64,000 nt of DNA from Plecoglossus altivelis. Lineage: Eukaryota; Chordata; Actinopteri; Osmeriformes; Plecoglossidae. The stretch spans positions 7,846,709 through 7,910,708 of the forward strand of contig BROE01000013.1 in the NCBI GenBank assembly GCA_036571765.1, given 5' to 3'. Under the pieces are notes generated by a model that was not told where the DNA came from, searched no databases, and saw only the letters and a program-made list of their open reading frames with translations. The translations under genes were made by a program, and so were the position numbers. Positions 10,961 to 22,103 of this stretch are shown piece by piece; the first letter of the stretch is position 1; each line of letters starts with the position of its first letter.

Positions 10961-12922
10961 GTGTGCCATGCCAATGCTTTGTTCTGACAGGCTTGTATAG
11001 CGTCAGACAGAAAAACCACTGCTGTCTGAAACACCCAGTGAGGCGAGCCATGCCTTCCTGTTTGCTTGCCTGTCTTTCTGCCTGTCTGGGCCTCCCTGCC
11101 CTGCTCCTCAGCACGCATGATGACAGCCTCCTGTTCACACCGAAACACAGGAGAGGAGAGAGGAAAGGAGAGGAACCGCAAGGTAGCTTCGGTGGCAACA
11201 ACTCCTTAAGCCCAGTGGAGAAGGAGAATGCTAGCCACGCCAAACACGAGCACTTGTCCCCTGCACTAAGCCAAGGTGAGCCATGATGAGGGGAGGGCAG
11301 ACGTCAGGGAGAGGGAGGGGGAAGAGCACAAGGAGATATGGTACAAGGAGTGTGAGACAGATCGAAGAACAGAGAGAGGTGACGATAAGAGCAGGGGAGA
11401 GAGCGAGACATACAGGGACAGAAAGCAGGGGAGACGGAGACAAAAAAAAAGGACAAGAGTGATAAGAGTGAGGTTGATGAGCGAGCGAGACTAAAATATG
11501 TGAGCTGACTGCAGCAGAGCCAGCCATGCATAATGGAGGCTCCGCCCCCGCGGCCATCACATCCCTACATCCGCTCCGCCTCTTAATTATTCATCCTCAC
11601 ATTTCCATTAGCTGCCTCTGCTGTGAGGGGCGCGTGCACACAAACACACAATGGCATCCGCACAGACACACACTTCCAATACACACACAAACACATACAC
11701 GGTAATTATATAACTTCAAGACACCTGAACAAGACTGTCTGCTTCTCACACCTCTTGAGCTTGCAAGACGGCGTCTGGCACATCAACCGTGTCGAGGACA
11801 TCTCTTAATGGATGTCACAATATTCATATGAATGACTGTGACACACAATTCCCAGAATTCAACACAATAGAAAACTATGTTAAGTACTGAATGCAAAGTG
11901 TGTGTGTATGTGTTTACACTGTGTGGCTTATAACCAGATTCTGTGCATAAGATTCTTCGAATCAACAGTACCTGTGCTGTGATTAAAACTAGTTATCTAT
12001 TAAAAGGCTTCTGAAACGGAAGTAGTTGGTTTACACTAAAATACAATAGACTCCAGTCCCTATGTTTAAGAAATGAAAAATGGCTTGATTACTAAATTAT
12101 TTTCATTTTCTGTATGTATAAAAGAAAAAAAAGAATGGCATTAAAAATGAGGTATGCATGTATGTGCGTGCTTTTCAGAGGGGGAAACTGAGATGGCTCT
12201 GAGAGCACTTCTGTAAGCATTTGTCAAGGCAGCATTTGTGGCTCCAAGGATGATAAGAACAGCGGATGTGGGATCCGTTCTAAAATGCACAGAAGCTCAC
12301 AAAAAGTCTGAAGACGGCCATTCGACACAGCCTGGCCACAGGGTTGATGTGTGTGTTTGTGAGTGTGCGTATGGGGCCCAAACAAACACTGGTGCCCTAC
12401 ACTGCCTCACTATGTGTATGGAAATGTTGTGTGGTATGATCTCAACCTCCCACAACAGCCTCAAGCTACAGATGAACTCTGCCGTGTGGTCAGATAGGCA
12501 GATAGCTACCACCTATGTCTAAATTTATTCTTGTGTATGTCTTTCAGATGCATAAAGCACTTTGAAAGAACCCATTCATCTCAGCAACTAACATCCAACG
12601 TTCTGAGGCGTTTACAAAACATTCAATCTACAGGCTGGGCGAACCCTTGGGAAAAGCATGTTCCGCCAGGGACCTGCTGCCCCAGAGACTGTGTCCAAGT
12701 CATCAAGTCACATTAGATTTTTTGATTGCCCTTTTTACAAGCAATGTCAGAGAGGGGGGCTTCACATAAACCCATAGAACAGCCCCTCAACCAACTGAAA
12801 CCCTCAATGGAAGAAATGGGAAAACTCCCAGAAAAACTCATTGAGAAGAAATTGAAGAAAGTCAGTAAAATTGTAGTCTGGATCCAGCCAGCAGGATGAG
12901 AGAGAGCTGGCCAAACTGGTCA

Positions 12923-12990
12923 CCGGCCGGTCACAGCATCCAGTCACAGCATCCAGTCACAGCATCCAGTCACAGCATCCAGTCACAGCA
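12923..12990. repeat. 13-bp tandem repeat (about 5 copies)
   Basis: The unit CAGCATCCAGTCA is repeated head to tail, essentially identical, with no spacers. It lies in the CSK 5' intron. Confidence 0.95.
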
Positions 12991-13732
12991 CAGACTGAAG
13001 GGAGGCTGAGGCCCCAGAGAGAGAAAGATGGAGAGAGAGTGTGTGTCAAGAGAGACAGTGTGTAGCCCACGGCTAGGGGCTGGGTGTGGCAGATATGCAG
13101 GCAGCTGGATCCCACTCAAAACTGTGCTGTCCATTCCCACAGTCACAGAGAGCCCCCCCCCCCCCCACAACAAACAAGTCTATCCTCTAAGCAGAGGTCT
13201 TCTTCAACACCCCCCCACACATCATAAACAATCCCTTCTGCTCTGGGGGTGGTCTTCTCTCTCCTCTGCATTGACTCAATAAAGTTATACATAAATAAGA
13301 TTCTATGTATATCTTGTTTCCAGGGGTCGGGCAGGCAGGCTGACTGGTCACATTGGTTACATTCCTCCACTCCCTAAGGGACAGACAGTGTGGCGTTGAG
13401 GAGCTGAAGATGGCAGGGATTCATTTTGTTGTACAGCTGACCTTTCACCTCTACGCCTGATAGATTGCACAAAGAGAGAGAGTGTGTGTGAGTGTGTGTG
13501 TGGGGGACAGGATTTGAGAAAGTTTTACGGAGTGAGTTAGAGAATGACTGGCTGATCACTGGTCACTGACTGAATGACTACAGCAGTAGACTATCCCTGT
13601 CCAGGTCAGTCCAGTCATGCTGACACTAGTCCAGTCAGAGATCCTACCAATGCTTTAGTCCCACGGTTTTCTCAATCTGTGCACCCTAGTTTCACATAGG
13701 AAGACGAAGTTGCAAAACTCTATAGCTGATTG

Positions 13733-13733
13733 T

Positions 13734-13768
<35 letters not shown>
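13733..13768. repeat. (CA)n microsatellite
   Basis: About 35 bases of CACACA next to the segment GACGAAGTTGCAAAACTCTA, which recurs in similar form near 15440. Confidence 0.9.
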
Positions 13769-13769
<1 letters not shown>

Positions 13770-14420
13770 AGAAGTAGTTACAGTATAGTTCTATTCATTT
13801 CCTTCTTGGTAAGAGTGACGAATAATTCATCAGGATGGTACCAAGAGCGCGGAAAATGACTACTGAATCATGCTGTGATTCAACAATCGACGACTGAGGC
13901 AATTCTGGTGCAAGTGTTACATCGGTCTTCTGTGTTGTCCCCTGACTCTTCCCAATTGGCTCCTCCCGATTGGCCCGTTCCAATTGAAGCCAGTCAACCC
14001 TGGCTTGACTGGACATCTGTTGTGGACTCAACCAACCAGGGTTCAGAGGGGACTTGGGACTTGTAAGCTGTGTAAATCTCCCTTTTAAAGTCACAGCTTT
14101 GAGAGAAGGAGTAGGCCACACCCTTTCACTATCAATCACACTGGGATCAAAGGTAGTTCAGCGAGACATCAAAACATGGTCACGGGTATCTCTGCCTTCC
14201 TGTGGATTCATCTCATATTTGATGTCTGCTGTTATCTAATGGCTAAACAGTACAAGCCATCCTAAATGAAGTAGATCTCCGCACAGACAATAAGCTGCAT
14301 CGCTGATGAGTCATCCACTGCTCTGCTACAGCACGATGTAGACAAGGGGTGACAACAACAGCCAAGTTACGGCCCCGTATTTCTGACTTACAAACCCCCA
14401 GCCCTCCATGCATCACAGGG

Positions 14421-14526
14421 CGGAGAGCAGCGGGGAGCAGCGGGGAGCAGCGGGGAGCAGCGGGGAGCAGCGGGGAGCAGCGGAGAGCAGCGGAGAGCCG
14501 GAGCAGCGGAGAGCCAGAGCAGCGGA
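14421..14526. repeat. 10-bp tandem repeat CGGGGAGCAG
   Basis: About ten units of CGGGGAGCAG, drifting to CGGAGAGCAG and CGGAGAGCCGGAGCAG at the 3' side. Gly-Glu-Gln-Arg and Ser-Pro-Leu-Leu frames through it are repeat artefacts. Confidence 0.95.
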
Positions 14527-14780
14527 GGGCTCCGAGTGTTTAAGGTCAGCAGGTAAAACCAGGTCAATAGGACAGGGTTTGTGTTCCCCTAAACCTCTTC
14601 CACTTCCTCCACACATGATCAGTGTAATGCCAACCCTGATGAGGGTGTGCAGCTGAGTGTGGGTGGATGTGTGGGTGTTTGCACTATAGGGTCCATTCCA
14701 GTTCATCATCTACAATAGTTGATCATGGAACATTGGTTCCTAAAGAGAAATAAGCAGGTCAAACACTAGGTCAGTTCTAA

Positions 14781-14804
14781 GGCAGGCAGGCAGGCAGGCA
14801 GGCA
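14781..14804. repeat. (GGCA)n microsatellite
   Basis: Six GGCA units in the CSK 5' intron. Confidence 0.92.
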
Positions 14805-15097
14805 CGGTGGACTGAACTGGTCTTAACCTCAGCTCCTCTTCAGGGCTCTTCATCGTTCAGACCGAAGGAGGAAGTGACCTTCTGGTCCCGACGGCTGAAA
14901 TCTATCTGCTGCTCATTCATTCAAATCAGCTCCCACAAAACACAAAAGCTCTCGTCTGATGCTGCCCGAGCACATTTCAATAATTAACAGCCACCTGACG
15001 CCTCCCACCAGGCAAGGTTTGAATGAGATCTAAAGCACGGCTTATGTCATTACTTAAACATGAGTGAAGGTGCTGGTGTCAGACCCAGACCCCTGCC

Positions 15098-15218
15098 TGT
15101 GAGTGGTAGCTCTGTGTACTAGTGCTGAGTGAGTGGTAGCTCTGTGTACTAGTACTGAGTGAGTAGTAGCTCTGTGTACTAGTACTGAGTGAGTAGTAGC
15201 TTTGTGTACTAGTGCTGG
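15098..15218. repeat. 30-bp minisatellite, four copies
   Basis: Four head-to-tail copies of a 30-base unit containing TGAGTGAGTGGTAGCTCTGT and then GTACTAGTGC. Copies differ by one or two bases (GTAGTAGC or GTGGTAGC, CTAGTAC or CTAGTGC). Confidence 0.93.
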
Positions 15219-15303
15219 TCTGCTTCACAACCGCTCCATCCTCAGCTGTTTCCCTGCGCTAGTTTCATCCCCTCTGGGTGGAAATGATAACAGGGCTTGA
15301 AGA

Positions 15304-15381
15304 ATAACCGTTGTAGATGCTTGGTGGGTGTGTGTACGTGTGTGTGTACGTGTGTACCCACCAAGCATCTGCAATGGTTAT
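15304..15381. repeat. Inverted repeat with 26-base arms around a GTGTACGTG loop
   Basis: The left arm 15304..15329 and the right arm 15356..15381 pair with only two mismatches (ATAACCGTTG against ATAACCATTG, then GTAGATGC against GCAGATGC). The 26-base loop is alternating GTGTACGTGTGTGTGTACGT. It may be a small foldback element or a hairpin-prone microsatellite derivative. No target duplication was seen. Confidence 0.88.
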
Positions 15382-16503
15382 ACACACACACACAGTGCGT
15401 GTGTGTGTGTGTGGGACAGGATTTGATGAAGGAAGGCGAAGTTGTAAAACTCTAGTAACACGCACGCACGGGCCTCTGGCCTCCATATAACTGTCGGCAG
15501 TGTAGTTTGCAGGCACCTGGCTGGGACCCTGAGGGACTGTCACAAACATGAAAGCGTGGCATGAAAGGCAGAGGATGTGCTTCCACACGCACGCATGCAG
15601 ATCCGATACCCTTATTGGTTTCTAAACATTGCACACACATTTATATAGACGACAGGAACGGGATAACAATCATTAGGGTTTGATTACTGTGAAACGGCTC
15701 CCAGTGAGGAGTCTTCCGGCTGTGTGCGAGCGTGTGGTGAGGCGGCGGAGGCATGCTGTGTCTCTTTGAGGACGCCCAGCAGGCAAGGGGGCAGGCCGCT
15801 CCATGACCCACTCGACGAGCAGGCTGCCGGGCCATACGCTGGCCAGATGGAGCCTGCCTGCCTGCCCACTATCTCAGCGCCCTCGCCCGCGGCCACAATG
15901 GGCCCATTCTGCCGAGCGGCAGCAGCGCCGGCCAGGATAGAGGGCAGGGCGAGGGAGAAGGGGTGGGGAGGGGGAGGGGGGGAGTGAGCCTTTGCACGGC
16001 ACCCCAGCTGCTCAGCAGAGAAGTGGACATGAGGGAAACGGGAGCAGAGTTTGGGGCCAGCGGCTGCCGGGCCATCAGCTTCTCTCCGAACGCAGCTGAA
16101 GACGTCTCTGAAAGCAGCAGTGACAAATTAAATGGGAACCTACAGATTCAGCTGAACGACATGGTCTTTGCCCATCGCTGTCCTCTCTCACAGCAACTCT
16201 AGGTAGAGCATGACACAGAGCTTGGGTCCAAACAAAAGGTTGACTATCTGCGTCTCGTTCTTTTCCGTTACGGCACAGTGGGTACTGCTGCCCTGCCTTT
16301 ACAACTATTACTTTCAATAATCCAACAGACACCTACACAACATCACAATTGTTTTTTGTGGGCTATGAGTATGCAAAAGGAAATACAACTGCAATGCATA
16401 TGAGCTCATTTGACGCTATTTTCCTCACGTCATAAAGCTGTACATGAAAAAGACAGATAATATCACGATTGAAGTGGAAACAAATGTATCAAGTAAAGGC
16501 CCG

Positions 16504-16536
16504 GGTGGGGTGGGGTGGGGTGGGGTGGGGTGGGGC
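16504..16536. repeat. (GGGGT)n pentanucleotide repeat
   Basis: About six GGGGT units, G-rich on the plus strand, with potential to form G-quadruplex. Confidence 0.95.
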
Positions 16537-17952
16537 GGGTGGGCTTCAGCTAAGCTGTTTGAAGACTGAGTGTATGCAAGGCAGCGTGTGGACAATAAGC
16601 TGCTAGAAGGTTCCCTGCTGAGTGGCTAAACTGAATTCAGGGCCAGGGGGTTAGCTAGTCCAGCTAGTTAAAATACTACAGGCCCTCACTGATCTCCAGA
16701 CTGTCAGTTAAGATGGGGGAGAGAAAGCAACAACAACCAGTGTGACATGTTCACCACCCTCCAGACCCTCCAGACCCCCCAGTGGCTGCTCCAATCCACT
16801 CATCCATCGACCAATCAATGGCGCAGACACAAAACTATTGACTAGGGAGCCAGACAAGCCTAGATGGAGAGAGGGTCTGTGGCTTGATGTGGTCGACATT
16901 CTCACGATTGGGTCAGCCCTTATTAGATGAATGGACCTTGCCTTAAGATTTCACAAATTGAGAAGAGACCTTAATTCCTCCTTCTCCATATCCCTGTCTG
17001 CCAAGAGGATTCAGGTGGACTGATGCCTCGAGACAGAAACAGCAGTTTAGTCCAATGACATAAGGAGGGCTAACATTCTGCAGTCTGATGAAACTATTTC
17101 CTGGGGGCATTGTGAACCCCAGACCAAATTCCCAAAGCTCCGCCCCTCTCTAATGGAGGAACCTCAAGCTATCACACAATGTTCCAGTGCGCACCTACCC
17201 AGATAGACTACAACCCTATTACAAGTAGTTTAATGTTGCCTGCCACCCCCCCACACCCCCCACACACCACAGATCTCAGCATGAAAACACCGTCCTAGTT
17301 AAATGAAAACGTCATACATTGTAACGGAACCACACACCGTTATATCACATCACATTCCAGAAACAGAAACATGATTTTTTTTTTAAGAGGGCAGAACAAT
17401 GCCAAGTGAAAATGTTGCTGAACATCAGATATCTGGCCAGGTCTTAAAGACTGTTGCACTACATGCCACAGCACGCTACTTATTCAGATTACAACGTGTG
17501 ATTTTTTTCTTGGGGCAAGACCATTCCGTAACGAACAACTTGACACCAAGCTTCAAACTTACTTGCATAGATGACAGTGTTGCCAACATCATTCTACCTA
17601 CTAACAGAATTCAGGCAATGCAAGCAGCCAACGTTACATTAGTCATTTGCTTCTGACGACCATAGCTACATCCACAGTCCTAAAAACGCACACAAAAGAT
17701 GACGATCGAGACAAATCATGCTGACCAACATTGCACTCGCTTCCTGCACTAGCTTTAAAAAAAAGAGAGAGATGTAATTGCTATTGCACAGATGTCAGCA
17801 GCAATAATTCAGTCACCAAGCTAGCTAAACGCGATCTGCGCTGTTGTTCTATCAATGGGCTATCCCTCGCCACACACCATGACTGCGTAGTGACTGATAG
17901 TGTGTGTGAGTAGATCGCATTCAGAGGTGGCTGGCAGCCTTGCTAATAATAC

Positions 17953-17972
17953 GCGCTAGCTAGCTAGCTAAT
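17953..17972. repeat. (GCTA)n microsatellite
   Basis: A short palindromic GCTAGCTAGCTAGCTA run. Confidence 0.88.
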
Positions 17973-18204
17973 TCGTGATTACCTAATTAGAGCGCTCAGT
18001 TACAATCGCTGCTTTCATAAACCAAAGATCGCGGGTAATCCCAGTTTTTTTTTCACATACAATAGAGCAACGACGGAGGCAAACGGTTTACACACAAGAA
18101 ACAGCAAAGATGTGTCATTAGAAAGGTTTTCCTGTGTCAAGATGTTGCAGTGCACAGCGGGAGAAAAAACCCCACTTGATTTGAGAGTAGTCTGTGCAAC
18201 TCAC

Positions 18205-18480
18205 CGTACGATATCACTTAAGGTTGACCAGATGTTCTCACGAATGAACGAAGCAGGCCATTAAAAGAAGTCTGTTGTTGCGGGCATCAAATATGTCTAC
18301 GGTAAAATAGGACAATCCCCACGTTCGGCCGTGTACGCTGCCGAGTTCGCACAGGCCTTGTAAAGGAAATGGTCTCCACTCCATCCAAGCAGCAGCGTCG
18401 CGCAGGCGCATTACTGTTTTGGACTAATAGCAGAAAAAGGACACATTGTGAGCTCGGAGCACAGCCGTGTGGTTAAACAA
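18205..18480 (-). promoter_or_regulatory. csk: Candidate CSK promoter and non-coding first exon
   Basis: CpG-rich sequence with an NRF1-like site on the minus strand (ATGCGCCTGCGCG, about 18402..18414). About 200 bases later is a consensus donor, GTACG|GTGAGT, with the exon end at 18205. It lies between the EDC3 3' end and the CSK coding exons, so a non-coding CSK first exon with a 14-kb intron is the natural reading. The start site is not precise, and ownership by CSK is inferred from position and strand. Confidence 0.4.
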
Positions 18481-21039
18481 GTGATGTGGAACTAGGTTGC
18501 TTCAACATGTCAATGGAAGTTACTTATCCATGTCTGGGTATTGAATTCGCAGACGGCTTTGTGCCATTATAATAATCATGTAGATGGACGATGGCAAGAA
18601 ACTCGTTTCATGATTAATGCGAATTGATTCGTGCAGACAGGTAGGTTTGGAGTGAGGACCAGAAATGTGTTTTTCTGACAGACAGTTGAAATTGTTTGCG
18701 CGAATGATGAAGACAACGTGGGTGATTTTTATTGTATTTTATTCAAACGTGAGTCGCAACTGAAACATATGTAAATTACATCGTATCAACATTAATTGGC
18801 AGTCTAGGTGCATTTCGAATCCACATATGTAAACACACTGAGCTGTAATGAGCTGTAAACAACAGAGCTCGAGGCCTTAACTGAAAAACAATCCCCACAG
18901 CAAATCCCGACGGCGCACGTGATTAAAATATCCTGGAATAGAGTTGATTTGATAAAATCCTGGTTGAATAAACAAAAGCAATGACAGTTTCCGTCTCTAT
19001 TTTAAGTGCGTTAATAACTCAAAATATATCCCCAGGGAGTCAAACTTTGTTACTTGATCCATAATAACCTGACTGAAAATGTATAGGAAAAAAGTATGTG
19101 TTTTGGGTAACCAATCTCGATTTTGTATGCCCAACACGATCTTCACAATACACACACAAAACACTGTTGAAAAGATGAATTTATTTAACTTTCCCATTTA
19201 CAACAAAACCATCTGCAACAACAAGGCAGTATAAAAGACAGGCTATTCCCTATACACACAGCAACCACATGTAAACACACTGAAATCCCATGCAAATAAA
19301 GGATACACATGGAGTGTGGTATTGCAACCACTGGATACAGATATTAGTAGACTCAATTCTTCTTACGGCTGTGTTTACTTGGAGCCAATCAAAGGCCAGA
19401 CAGGTAGAGTCCAATGGCTCTGTATCCATCACCTGTCCTGTGAGAAACCTCAGAAAATCCAGGAAGTGCCCAATGTTCCCAACATATGCTGTGATTGAAA
19501 CTGAAACGAACCATCTTCGAATATAATCCACCAGCCTGAGAGGAATACAAGCAGTCAGTCTCATCAGTGACTGAGACCTGTCACATGAGAACCCAGCCTA
19601 ACGAACTCAAGGCAGACAACATCTCCTGTTAAAGGATATCTGGCCAGGAGCCCCACTCAACCACACACAGACGGGCAGACAGCAACTTTACCAAACAGAA
19701 CTCATTCATCCTCGGAGTTGCTTTAGAACATTTGAGAGCCCCATTGAAAAACCTGATTTCTGAGAGGAAAGAAAATGTATTTAGCCCCCCAATTATGAAA
19801 TGCTGGATTCATTTGAGATGTACACAGAGCTTGTATGATAAGTAGAAATGGTCTTATACAAAACCAAGCAGAGGAACCAACATTCTGCATTCTAGATATA
19901 TATTCTACTACTAAGAAACAAAACATCCTATGCCGTATCTGTCTAATTAAAGAGCAGGCCGGGCTCATCTTGATCTGAAAAGTCACATCGAAATTCTACT
20001 TAGTCTGATGCGAGATACTGGTTAAAAGAGATATGCCAGAGGTTTGTCAACTCTGCCATCTCACACTGCCCACAAGAGACCATGGTCATAAGGACAACAA
20101 AAAAACACGACAAAACCCTAACCTTATCTTCTATGATGGGTAGTGATCATTGGAATAAACATGGTCCTATTTAGTGTACATATATTTCAGTAGTCTTGCA
20201 AATACAGACCCGCTGTTCAATAGAAAATACAAAGAGAAAACATTTTCACAATAATAATAAAAAATGTTATCCTGAGGTACAATTGAGAAGAGAACCAAAC
20301 TACTTGCTGGTGAAGTGTGAATTTAGGTTAGCAAAAGAAATACACTTCTTTAAGTGAAATCAGTGCTTACGTTTATTTTTTATCTTTTCCTTTTTTCCCC
20401 CCTAACAATCCCACAAAAATGCTGAAAATCAAAATAATTATTGCTGTCTGTATATTGGCAAGAACAAAATAGACAACTTTGAGTCTGGCTCAACTCCAGT
20501 CTCAACACATTTCTTCAATAGGAAGTGTGTCTCCGACCCAGCCGCTGCTAACAGGGGTCAAGAATAGCCTCCCAGTGGTCAGCACTCAGGGCTGTGTAAA
20601 CATACTGTGGATGATAGGGGGGAGAGAGAGCCGTCCCTCCCCTGCCCCCACATCACAACACCCACAACAGAACAGGAACTCCCTCCCTCTCCCCCCTCCC
20701 CCTTCACCCATCAGAGGGTTTCCCTTTAGCTGTGACAGCTCACGCACCCTCAGAGAGTTCCAGGAACACATACCCTCCCCATCCAAACCGTGAGGCCCAT
20801 TTCTAGAGATGCTCCGCTCCAGGGGCTGCTGCTCCGTTTCCCTTTCAGAAGGCCATGGACAGTGTCCTGACAGTGGAACACTCCAAAGCTGCTTTTACGT
20901 CAGTAGGGGCACATCCATCAACCTCTAGTGCTTCTGTGTCGTATTCCAAAAGCTGCACGCACGCACAAGCATGTCTGCGAGCACACATGCACGCACCTGC
21001 GCACGTACACGCAGTTGCCTGAGAAGATCCAAAGTCCTG
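18481..21039 (-). other. EDC3 3' untranslated region and downstream gap
   Basis: No coding exon was seen. Two minus-strand AATAAA signals could end EDC3: plus-strand TTTATT at 20372..20377 (about 0.67 kb after the stop) and at 19180..19185 (about 1.86 kb after the stop). Sequence between 19.2 and 21.0 kb is AT-rich, unique-looking and compatible with a long 3'UTR. I cannot choose between the signals. Confidence 0.4.
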
Positions 21040-21374
21040 CTATGCTGAGTGCAGAGGAATGACAAACTTGCACCCAAAGGGAGAGTGGTAACTGATGCCG
21101 ACCTCTTGGAACACATGTTTGGGTATACCAATGTCACAGAGGTAGACCCTACCATGGCCCTCAGCCAGAGGGAGAGGCAGGCCCAGGGCCAAGGTCCACT
21201 TGGCCTCCACAACCTGGGGCTGGCTGCCCACTGGAGGGTCCAGGCTGAGGACTGGGGCCCGGTTCTGGTTGGCCCAGTTGGCTGCAGCCTGGTACCAGGG
21301 TTGGTCCCTCAGCAGGGGGTTCTCATGACAGTCCAGACAGTTGATGATCAGGTCCACTGGGCTCACTGGCAGGT
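21040..21374 (-). CDS. edc3: EDC3 coding exon 6 (C-terminus)
   Basis: 335 bases including the stop codon at 21042..21040. Acceptor CTCATCCAG. Residues 377-487, with NQNRAPVLSLDPP, YLCDIGIP and the terminal SPFGCKFVIPLHSA. Confidence 0.96.
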
Positions 21375-22057
21375 CTGGATGAGGGCAGAGGAGAAGCAGA
21401 TCAAGCAAGAGTTCTTTGTCCCTCCAGTAGAGGGCAGTGCTGTCTAAATATGGGACTGCTGAACCAGACAACAAGCTCTGATCCTCATGGTGTCTATATG
21501 AAAGATCAGCAGATCTCAGCACTGAGGAAAACCCAGCAAAGATTTACAATGAGTTTACAATCTTTTTCATCTAGCAAGTCTCCATACCTAGAAAAGAGTA
21601 AAACCAAGGTGTTTTGTACCTTTGACGGTGGCCACCTGCTGGCCTCCAGTCTTGTCATAAAGGGCAAGCTCGCTGGTGATGGACTCCTGTATCTTCACCA
21701 GGTTGGGCAGGAAGAGGATGACCTCCACGTCGTGATTGGCCAGGTGGCGTCCGCAGCTGATGCCCTGCGCCCCCTGGACGTGGGGCCCACACAGCAGGGC
21801 CACCGTGGGACGCTGGTGCACGTTCTTAGGGGTCAGCCTGGAGGAGGGAGAAGGAAACACAACTGGTCGTGAAGATTATTCAATACTGCTGATGTGTGAA
21901 GTTAGGGGACGAGACGCTGCAGAAACTGCCTGTAACTGTCGATCATTATGCAAGTTCTGCAATAAAGCCTGATAACAGTGAGAAAGGAGCTTCTCAGCTA
22001 GTCCAGCAGTGTCTGCATTACCTCTGTCTTGTGCGAGCCTGGATATGGGAGGTGGGA

Positions 22058-22103
<46 letters not shown>

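Larger units (their letters stand above)
4400..18200 (-). other. csk: Long 5' intron region of CSK
   Basis: No protein-coding exon of a recognisable family was found here on either strand. The stretch holds simple repeats, one hAT-like foldback element, and unique sequence with short AT-rich, conserved-looking blocks (for example 11560..11620 and 14890..15000, containing TTAATTATTCAT and AATAATTAACAG homeodomain-like cores). It lies between the CSK start codon exon and the candidate promoter near 18.4 kb, so it is most simply read as intron. No conservation data were available. Confidence 0.5.

Noticed and set aside
12923..12990. Possible CRISPR-like direct repeats
   Set aside because: The units abut with no unique spacers, and the genome is eukaryotic; it is a plain tandem repeat. 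The same holds for the other minisatellites.
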